Below are positions 5,971-11,304 of a stretch of DNA of 11,304 nt, piece after piece. The position numbers were made by a program, and so were the translations under genes. The stretch spans positions 1 through 11,304 of the forward strand of contig CAKSGG010000108.1 in NCBI GenBank assembly GCA_934454215.1, read 5' to 3'. Origin of the DNA: an uncultured Clostridia bacterium. GTDB lineage: Bacteria; Bacillota; Clostridia; UBA1381. Position 1 is the first letter of the stretch, and every line of letters starts with the position of its first letter. The notes under the pieces were generated by a model. The model was given only the letters and a program-made list of their open reading frames with translations, searched no databases and was not told the DNA's origin.

Positions 5971-8061
5971 ATGATATTTAAATGTAAAATCTGCGGTGGA
6001 AGTTTGGATGTAAAGCAAGGTGAGCGGACGGCGGTATGCGAGTATTGCGGGGTAAAACAGACAATACCGAGTTTTATTGAGCCGAAAACACAGGAGATAT
6101 ATAACCGTGCGAACAGTTATTTGATGCACAACGAGTTTGACAAAGCGGAAAACTTATATAACCAGATCCTGTTTGACACCAAAGAGGATGCGGACGCATA
6201 CTGGAATGTGCTGATGTGCCGTTACGGCGTTACATATGTAAAAGACCCGGCGAGCGGAAAATACATCCCCACCTGTAACCGGACACTGTATCAGCCGATA
6301 TTCAACGATGAAAATTATCAAAACGCCATTAAATATGCGGATGAAAAGCAAAAAGCTTTGTTTGAAGCCAACGCAAAAGCAATAGACGGTATTCAAAATG
6401 GTATCATATCAGTGTCAAAAAAAGAAAAGCCCTTTGATATATTCATTTCGTATAAGGAAACAGACGCATACGGCACACGAACGAAGGACAGTATCGAAGC
6501 GCAGGAGTTGTATGCCAAGTTGACATCAGAGGGATATAAAGTGTTTTTCTCCCGTATCACCTTGGAAGATAAAATAGGAACGGAATACGAGCCGTATATC
6601 TATGCCGCCCTTGCTTCAAGCAAGGTAATGATAACCGTTTCATCTTCAAAAGAAAACCTTGAGGCAGTATGGGTGAAAAATGAATGGTCGAGATTTCTGT
6701 CGTTTGCAGGGAAAGACACCTCAAAAACTTTAATCCCGCTATACTTTGATATGAATAAGTCGGAACTGCCGGACGAGTTTGCTCATTTGTCTGCTTACGA
6801 TATGAAGGTTGACGGCTTTGAACAGGAGTTGATAAGAGGTATCAAAAAGCTGATACCTCTGCCCGTTATGCTTTTGGAGAAACGAAAGAAACGGAATAAA
6901 ATCTTAAAAAGAGTTGGAATAGCGGCGGCAATATGCGCGGTAATCGGCGCAATATGTGCCATACCTTGGTTTATGAAGCTACCGGATTATAACGCCGCCA
7001 TGCAGTTATATTATGATAAAAATTACCCGGAAGCAACATGGGCATTCGATGATTTGGGGAGCTACCACAATTCCAAGAAAATGAAAGAAAAGTGTGAGCT
7101 TAGCTGGAGAAAGAGTTTGGCAACAGTGGCAACAGAAAATTATATGGGTTCATATTCCACCGGTTCGTATTATATCAATCCAAATGGAGCTGTAGATTAT
7201 TTTTCTGATGGTTCTGGTACAGCAAATTCCAATATAAAAATAGATGAGCACGGCAAAGTTGTTTCGATTAATGACAATTATTCCCTTTATGCTCTGCATA
7301 ACGATGGGTATGTTGATAATGTCACCGAAAATAATCAAATAGAAGATACTTCCGAATGGCATAATATCGTGCAAATATCTCCTGTTTTTAATGCTACAAA
7401 TGTCGCGTTGCGTGCTGACGGAAAAATGATATATGGTAATGTGCAAAGTAAATGTATGAAGAATATGACAGACAAGTGGCTTGAACCGGTCTCAAAGTGG
7501 AATCATATCGTTGCGTTTGATTATTATGTATCAAGAATGGGAGCGGGTTATCCGTTTGAGGCTGCAATCATTGGAATAAAATCAGACGGCACATTATGCG
7601 GCGTCTTTTATACTCTAGAGGATAATGTCTCACAAGAAGACTGGGGGACAGCTTTAAAGAGATTCTCTAATGTTAAAACGCTTGATTTTGAAATTCATGA
7701 GAACTTTGGCAACTACTCTTCAAACCGTTACTCTTTAAATATTGCAGCTTTGACAAATAATCAAAAAATTATGACGTATATTGATGGCGAATTTAATGAA
7801 TATGACGCAAAAGAGGTTGTGGATGTTAAGCTTGTATATAATGATACAAAGACTTGTGATATATATTATTTAACTTCTGATGGTACATTTTCACCAAAGG
7901 ATAAAAATACAACTCTTTTGAAGGATATTGTTCATCTTGATGATTATCATGCTGTTACCAGAAGCGGGACAATCTATAATATTGGCTACTCCCGAAATAA
8001 AGCAAACAAAACTGATGGAAAGACATTTGTTTATGACGAGTGGACGGAAAGGATGAAATAG
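5971..8061 (+). CDS. zinc ribbon-TIR-TM-TPR-RCC1-like protein, likely catalytic TIR
   Basis: Probable membrane-anchored TIR effector or sensor, 696 aa. Residues 1-30 are a zinc ribbon (C5, C8, C23, C26). Residues about 40-150 are a helical TPR-like linker (YNRANSYLMHNEFDKAENLY...DADAYWNVLMCRYGV), common in the clostridial TIR family. The TIR domain is about 154-292: FDIFISYKETD (155-165), VFFSRITLEDKIGTEYEPYI (191-210), VWVKNEW (233-239). GTEYEPYIYAAL aligns with the catalytic-glutamate helix of known TIR NADases, making E205 the likely catalytic residue (E207 the alternative). A basic patch (EKRKKRNKILKR, 303-314) precedes a TM helix (315-335), so the TIR faces the cytosol. Outside come one TPR-like unit ending LGSYHNS (362-368) and a C-terminal region with at least six LxxDG-type repeats (around 445, 483, 539, 597, 637, 665) alternating with W..IV segments, as in RCC1-like propellers. 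The start follows AGAGGTGGA. Confidence 0.85.
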   Translation: MIFKCKICGGSLDVKQGERTAVCEYCGVKQTIPSFIEPKTQEIYNRANSYLMHNEFDKAENLYNQILFDTKEDADAYWNVLMCRYGVTYVKDPASGKYIPTCNRTLYQPIFNDENYQNAIKYADEKQKALFEANAKAIDGIQNGIISVSKKEKPFDIFISYKETDAYGTRTKDSIEAQELYAKLTSEGYKVFFSRITLEDKIGTEYEPYIYAALASSKVMITVSSSKENLEAVWVKNEWSRFLSFAGKDTSKTLIPLYFDMNKSELPDEFAHLSAYDMKVDGFEQELIRGIKKLIPLPVMLLEKRKKRNKILKRVGIAAAICAVIGAICAIPWFMKLPDYNAAMQLYYDKNYPEATWAFDDLGSYHNSKKMKEKCELSWRKSLATVATENYMGSYSTGSYYINPNGAVDYFSDGSGTANSNIKIDEHGKVVSINDNYSLYALHNDGYVDNVTENNQIEDTSEWHNIVQISPVFNATNVALRADGKMIYGNVQSKCMKNMTDKWLEPVSKWNHIVAFDYYVSRMGAGYPFEAAIIGIKSDGTLCGVFYTLEDNVSQEDWGTALKRFSNVKTLDFEIHENFGNYSSNRYSLNIAALTNNQKIMTYIDGEFNEYDAKEVVDVKLVYNDTKTCDIYYLTSDGTFSPKDKNTTLLKDIVHLDDYHAVTRSGTIYNIGYSRNKANKTDGKTFVYDEWTERMK

Positions 8062-8063
8062 AT

Positions 8064-9737
8064 ATGAACTGCAGTGTTTGCGGAGGAAAATTAAGGTTTG
8101 CAGACGGAATATATGTTTGTGAGAATTGCGGAAACAAACAGACGATTGCGTCATTTTTTGAAAACACAGAGGTGTATCTTTGCTATGTGGAAACGGACGA
8201 GTCCGGTAAGCGTACAAAAGACAGTATTATGGCTCAGAATTTATATCATAGGATACAGGCATTAAATATAAATACGTTTTATCAGAGAATTTCTGCCGGT
8301 GATTTAACAGGCGTTGATTTTCTAAAAGCCTGTGAAGTTGCCTTAAATTCTGCAAAAATTATACTGATAATAGGAACATCGGGTGAGACTTTTAAACGAC
8401 TGCTATCCGAAAGCGGCGATAAATTGACAGACAGGACGGTGATTCCTGTTTACAGTGATATGGATACGTATGCCCTGCCTGAAGAATTGTCAAAGCTTCA
8501 GGCAATGAATTACGACAGTATCGGCGCAGCAGAAGACTTAACCAAGAGTATCTTGCAGGCTCTCGGCAGAGGTGCGGAGATAGATGTTATAAAAACTCAG
8601 GACATGCGGGCAAAAAGGAAAAAAAGAAATGTTTTTTTTGCGTCAGGGATTGCGCTGGCTCTTATCGCTTTTTGTTGTATTTACATTGTATTCGGTACAC
8701 CTTATGTATTAAAAAGCAAAAAATATGATTATGCGCAAAGACTGACAGAGAACGGGGAGCGTATTAAGGCAATCGCTATATATTCCGAGCTTGGTAATTA
8801 TAAAAATTCACCAAACGCAATGAAGAGTATCTATAATCAATATAACGGATATTTTAACAATGATGACAATACCTTATGCTTACATTTAAATATTGATAGC
8901 GATATGGCAGTCGAAATTGAGATTATGCGTCTAATTAATAATGATATAATAAAAGTGGACGCCTCTGCATTAATTGACAGAAATACGCTCTCTTTTGCAT
9001 TTAAAGACAGCGAAAATAATAGTGGAAGCAGCACAATAGAACTGTGCAATAATGGTATCAAGCTTATAGTAGAAACGGACAGTCAAAATGATTTTTCAAT
9101 AGGGAATATAGAATATACATTTAAATTTGAAAATCGTTCCGATGCGCCGCTGTCGGCGGATTTAACAAAAGACGAGCTAATTCATTGGGCAAAATCCAAA
9201 ATCACCGCAAGTGAATTAAAGAAAAAAGGATACGAACCGATATTTGAAGCTCCTATAGAAAAAATGCCCGAATACAGCACCTATATTATAAAAGATACCG
9301 ATATTAAGGTGGCATTATATGCATGGGATATTTCAAAGTATGAAGGCTGGTGGCCAGATGATGATGATGATTATGTAGATGACATGATTCTATTCGGTGT
9401 ATCAGCGCCTGCTCAATTAATAATTCCTGATAAAGTGGGAAATACTTCGGAACCTTTTATAGAAAATGATATCTTATATTTTCCAAATGGGAAATTTGGC
9501 ACATCGCCCGGCGTGATTGGACTTTGGACGCAGGAGCCTATAAATGTGATAGAAAAGGACACACCGGTCGGATTTGTAGCAAAGTCCGCAATCGGCCCAG
9601 AGAGATGGGATCTATTGGTGGAAGATACATTCAATAACATAAAGTTAAATACAGAACATAATTCAGGTGACGCGTCAAATGAAATCACCGAAGCACTTAC
9701 TGACGAAGAGAGATCAAGTTTTAGTTTATATGATTAA
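8064..9737 (+). CDS. zinc ribbon-TIR-like-TM-TPR protein, probably degenerate TIR
   Basis: Diverged paralogue of the preceding gene, 557 aa. Zinc ribbon at 1-25 (C3, C6, C19, C22). The TIR-like domain (about 36-168) is recognisable from YLCYVETDESGKRTKDS (38-54) and YALPEELSKLQAMNY (136-150), and it lacks the long TPR linker of its neighbour. The catalytic-helix segment reads GVDFLKACEVAL (83-94) where the neighbour has GTEYEPYIYAAL: D85 replaces the likely catalytic glutamate, and the VWVKNEW motif is absent. A basic patch (RAKRKKR, 182-188) precedes the TM helix (189-210), again placing the TIR inside. Outside, KYDYAQRLTENGERIKAIAIYSELGNYKNS (220-249) is the shared repeat, followed by about 300 residues of β-rich sequence I do not recognise, with an Asp run (432-436). 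The ATG at 8064 is preferred over GTG 8040: AAAGGA lies at 8048-8053 inside the previous gene's end, and the stop-to-start gap is 2 nt, implying translational coupling. Confidence 0.82.
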   Translation: MNCSVCGGKLRFADGIYVCENCGNKQTIASFFENTEVYLCYVETDESGKRTKDSIMAQNLYHRIQALNINTFYQRISAGDLTGVDFLKACEVALNSAKIILIIGTSGETFKRLLSESGDKLTDRTVIPVYSDMDTYALPEELSKLQAMNYDSIGAAEDLTKSILQALGRGAEIDVIKTQDMRAKRKKRNVFFASGIALALIAFCCIYIVFGTPYVLKSKKYDYAQRLTENGERIKAIAIYSELGNYKNSPNAMKSIYNQYNGYFNNDDNTLCLHLNIDSDMAVEIEIMRLINNDIIKVDASALIDRNTLSFAFKDSENNSGSSTIELCNNGIKLIVETDSQNDFSIGNIEYTFKFENRSDAPLSADLTKDELIHWAKSKITASELKKKGYEPIFEAPIEKMPEYSTYIIKDTDIKVALYAWDISKYEGWWPDDDDDYVDDMILFGVSAPAQLIIPDKVGNTSEPFIENDILYFPNGKFGTSPGVIGLWTQEPINVIEKDTPVGFVAKSAIGPERWDLLVEDTFNNIKLNTEHNSGDASNEITEALTDEERSSFSLYD

Positions 9738-9808
9738 GTGTTATATTTAATAAAAATCATCTCATATCGAAAGAACAAACAGAAAGAACTGCAAAGGAGT
9801 ATATTATA

Positions 9809-10801
9809 ATGTTAAGCGAAAATTTGATCATTCAACTGATGCACCCGGGAACAGAGCATACGAAAGATGAAAATATAGAAGATACAAATCTCGGATTAAA
9901 ATATTGGAATACAGATAATCACAAAAGAAAGTTTATACGCAGCAACGGAATGTTTGTAGATAAAAATAACAAGTTATACAATTCGGTTCTTGATTTCTGG
10001 GGAGAATGGGAACCTGAAAGTATTGTTTTGGATAGTGATAAAAAGAAATGTAATTATACTTGTCAATATCCACAATATATTCATTATCCGTTATATATTC
10101 CGCCTGAAATCAGAAAGCGTAATAAAAGCCTTAATAATATCAATATACAAAATACTGACCCTTTTGTATTTGGAGATAGATTTTACTATACCTGCTGTAT
10201 GCAAAAGAAAATATCACAGTTAGGTGGGATAAAACAAGGTTCTGTTATTATTTTTGCGTCAAGAGTAGGTTCGGCAGAAAAATATAAGCTTCTGATAGAT
10301 ACGGTTTTTGTCGTTAAAGATGCATTTTCGTTAAGCGACAAAGAAAAGGTTAAAGAAATTAAACAGAAAAATCCTATTTTTTATCATACGGTTATTGAAT
10401 TACTGAACAGCAGACAGGGACATAAATCGGGCGGCTGTACAAAAAAATCGGATAATGATTATTTTGATTTCCGTATTTTTGTCGGTGCTTCATATGAAGA
10501 TTCCAACGGCACAGAACCATATTGCTTCTTCCCTTGTAAGTGTTCTGACGAGAATAAGGGATATGAACGATTTGAGAGTAAAAATCATATGTTTGCAAAA
10601 CTCCCTCAAGGGTTTGGCTATATCAAAAATATATCTTCGACCAATCTATGGAATCAAATAAAGGATGAATGTATTAAAGAAAATTATAATTTAGGCATAA
10701 AGGCAGAATTGCCGCAAAGTGTACAATCATTAGATGCGAATAATTTATTAAAGTTTGTAAACAATGTTAATGATAAAATAGATAAAAATTACAATAATTG
10801 A
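9809..10801 (+). CDS. unrecognised 330-aa probably cytosolic protein
   Basis: I do not recognise this protein. It has no signal peptide and no TM helix. Conserved-looking blocks are MHPGTEH (11-17), HKRKFIRSNGMFV (38-50), DFWGEWEPES (62-71), PFVFGDRFYY (118-127), GSVIIFASR (144-152) and LIDTVFVVKDAF (162-173). A region rich in Cys, Gly and aromatics follows (200-250: GHKSGGC, FPCKC). The 'GSVIIFASR ... DTVFVV' alternation looks like a small β-barrel, and a PUA/ASCH/EVE-type or nucleotide-modification-associated fold is one possibility, but that is a guess. AAAGGAG at 9793-9799 sets the start. The 71-nt gap after the TIR pair shows no terminator, so it is probably read through from the operon and may be its last component. 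An independent promoter in the end of the preceding gene cannot be excluded. Confidence 0.7.
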   Translation: MLSENLIIQLMHPGTEHTKDENIEDTNLGLKYWNTDNHKRKFIRSNGMFVDKNNKLYNSVLDFWGEWEPESIVLDSDKKKCNYTCQYPQYIHYPLYIPPEIRKRNKSLNNINIQNTDPFVFGDRFYYTCCMQKKISQLGGIKQGSVIIFASRVGSAEKYKLLIDTVFVVKDAFSLSDKEKVKEIKQKNPIFYHTVIELLNSRQGHKSGGCTKKSDNDYFDFRIFVGASYEDSNGTEPYCFFPCKCSDENKGYERFESKNHMFAKLPQGFGYIKNISSTNLWNQIKDECIKENYNLGIKAELPQSVQSLDANNLLKFVNNVNDKIDKNYNN

Positions 10802-11002
10802 AAAATGCAGTACTTTTACGGTTCAATTAGGGTACACCTACCGAACCAACGACAAGCTCTAAAAACTTGTAAATAATTAATGCGCTTATGCCTGTTTAAA
10901 AGTATTTTATGGAACAATCTTAATGAAATATCCTCAAGCAGATGTATTTGCGATATCAAACCAACAATAATTATTTTAATACAATTTTACCTTAAATAAG
11001 TA

Positions 11003-11040
11003 ATATTTAATCCGGGTTTCAGAACCGGGATACTTAATAT
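11003..11040. repeat. imperfect palindrome around a CCGG-TT/AACCGG stem
   Basis: CCGG (11012-11015), a bulged G, and TT pair with AACCGG (11023-11028) around a short loop. A/T arms (ATATT on the left, AATAT on the right) extend the symmetry. It is not followed by a T-tract. It could be a protein-binding site or part of the adjacent terminator structure. Confidence 0.35.
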
Positions 11041-11046
11041 CTAATG

Positions 11047-11095
11047 ACACAAAGATGGGCTTGCCGCCAAACTTACGGCAAGCCTGTTTTTGTGT
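11047..11095. terminator. long, probably bidirectional terminator hairpin
   Basis: GGCTTGCCG (11058-11066) and CGGCAAGCC (11076-11084) form a perfect 9-bp G/C-rich stem with a 9-nt loop. The + strand continues TGTTTTTGTG, a T-tract, and the outer arms ACACAAA (11047-11053) and TTTGTGT (11089-11095) also pair. It is the first convincing terminator downstream of the + strand gene run, about 250 nt after the last stop codon. Its A-rich left arm could let it stop transcription from the other side too. Confidence 0.75.
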
Positions 11096-11128
11096 GCGTT
11101 TTTTGAGGTGCAGACAATTAGAAATGCA

Positions 11129-11142
11129 TTTTTGATCAAAAA
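11129..11142. repeat. perfect 14-bp palindrome centred on GATC
   Basis: TTTTTGATCAAAAA is fully self-complementary. No loop is available, so it is more likely a dimeric protein site or chance than a hairpin. No function is assigned. Confidence 0.35.
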
Positions 11143-11304
11143 GGTAAAAGTACATTACCCTGCATGTTTTAGCCTCTGCAACACCTGTTTTTGTGCGGTT
11201 TAAAGTGCTCTAAATGTCCACATATATCATAATCATTTTAACAATATCTCAAATTGCCGTTTCAATAAAAATTGTGTGTGTCACGACAAACAATCTACAC
11301 ATCT

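Larger units (their letters stand above)
10802..11304. other. gene-free 503-bp right flank
   Basis: No reading frame here has a ribosome binding site and a plausible protein on either strand. The stretch holds a weak 5-bp inverted repeat just after the last gene (GGTTC 10820-10824 / GAACC 10843-10847), an imperfect palindrome (11003-11040), a strong terminator-type hairpin (11047-11095), a perfect palindrome (11129-11142) and a 12-bp direct repeat CCTGTTTTTGTG (11083-11094 and 11184-11195). It may be the boundary between the cargo module and the next module, or the element's end. No attachment site can be identified without the flanking chromosome. Confidence 0.6.

Noticed and set aside
8040..8063. 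GTG start at 8040 for the second TIR gene
   Set aside because: It would overlap the previous gene and add eight charged residues before the zinc ribbon; ATG 8064 has AAAGGA 10 nt upstream and places the zinc ribbon at the N-terminus, as in its paralogue.
9355..9372. Short GAT tandem run as a phase-variation tract
   Set aside because: It is a trinucleotide in frame (an Asp run), so copy changes would not shift the frame; it is too short to claim instability.
5971..9737. Thoeris system
   Set aside because: Thoeris pairs a ThsB TIR with ThsA (SIR2-SLOG or related); no such partner is encoded here, and these TIR proteins are membrane-anchored with ectodomains.
1..11304. CRISPR array or insertion sequence
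   Set aside because: No regularly spaced direct repeats and no transposase-like frame were seen on either strand.

Overview
The window looks like part of a mobilizable element from a low-GC Gram-positive bacterium, most likely a gut-type Clostridia (Firmicutes). The grounds are strong GGAGG-type ribosome binding sites, a consensus TTGACT/TATAAT promoter, A+T-rich coding sequence, a clostridial copper-amine-oxidase-N-like secreted protein and a zinc-ribbon/TIR family typical of Clostridia. I cannot name the species from sequence alone. All recognisable genes lie on the + strand.

Layout. (1) Positions 1-416 carry no convincing gene but are very rich in inverted repeats. They include a candidate MobQ-type oriT on the minus strand at the extreme left edge and a compact, nested four-way-junction-like palindrome at 112-190. 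(2) 417-2111 encodes a MobA/MobL (MobQ) relaxase whose catalytic tyrosine and three-histidine motif are visible. (3) A strong extended -10 promoter at 2163-2191 starts a tightly packed six-gene run, 2231-9737, with gaps of only 2-19 nt. In order it encodes a secreted copper-amine-oxidase-N/SecD-head-like protein, a 62-aa ribbon-helix-helix protein, an SPFH (stomatin/prohibitin-like) protein with a C-terminal SHOCT segment, a five-TM protein with TPR-like repeats and a DUF6273-like domain, a zinc-ribbon/TIR/TM/TPR/RCC1-like-propeller protein, and a second zinc-ribbon/TIR-like/TM/TPR protein whose TIR appears degenerate. (4) 9809-10801 encodes an unrecognised, probably cytosolic 330-aa protein, 71 nt after the operon and probably read through from it. 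(5) 10802-11304 has no gene. It holds a long bidirectional-type terminator hairpin and other palindromes.

How the parts may work together (inference). The relaxase and oriT candidate would make this DNA mobilizable in trans by a resident conjugative system. The SPFH-TIR operon would be its cargo. Three of its membrane proteins share one architecture: a cytosolic region, a basic patch, a TM helix, then a short extracytoplasmic repeat module with the recurring signature LGxYxxS, each ending in a different extracytoplasmic domain. This suggests an envelope-sensing complex, organised by the SPFH scaffold, that relays an outside signal to cytosolic TIR domains (one probably NADase-competent, one probably not). 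A role in phage defence or inter-bacterial conflict is plausible, but nothing in the sequence proves it. I do not recognise this exact gene set as a named system.
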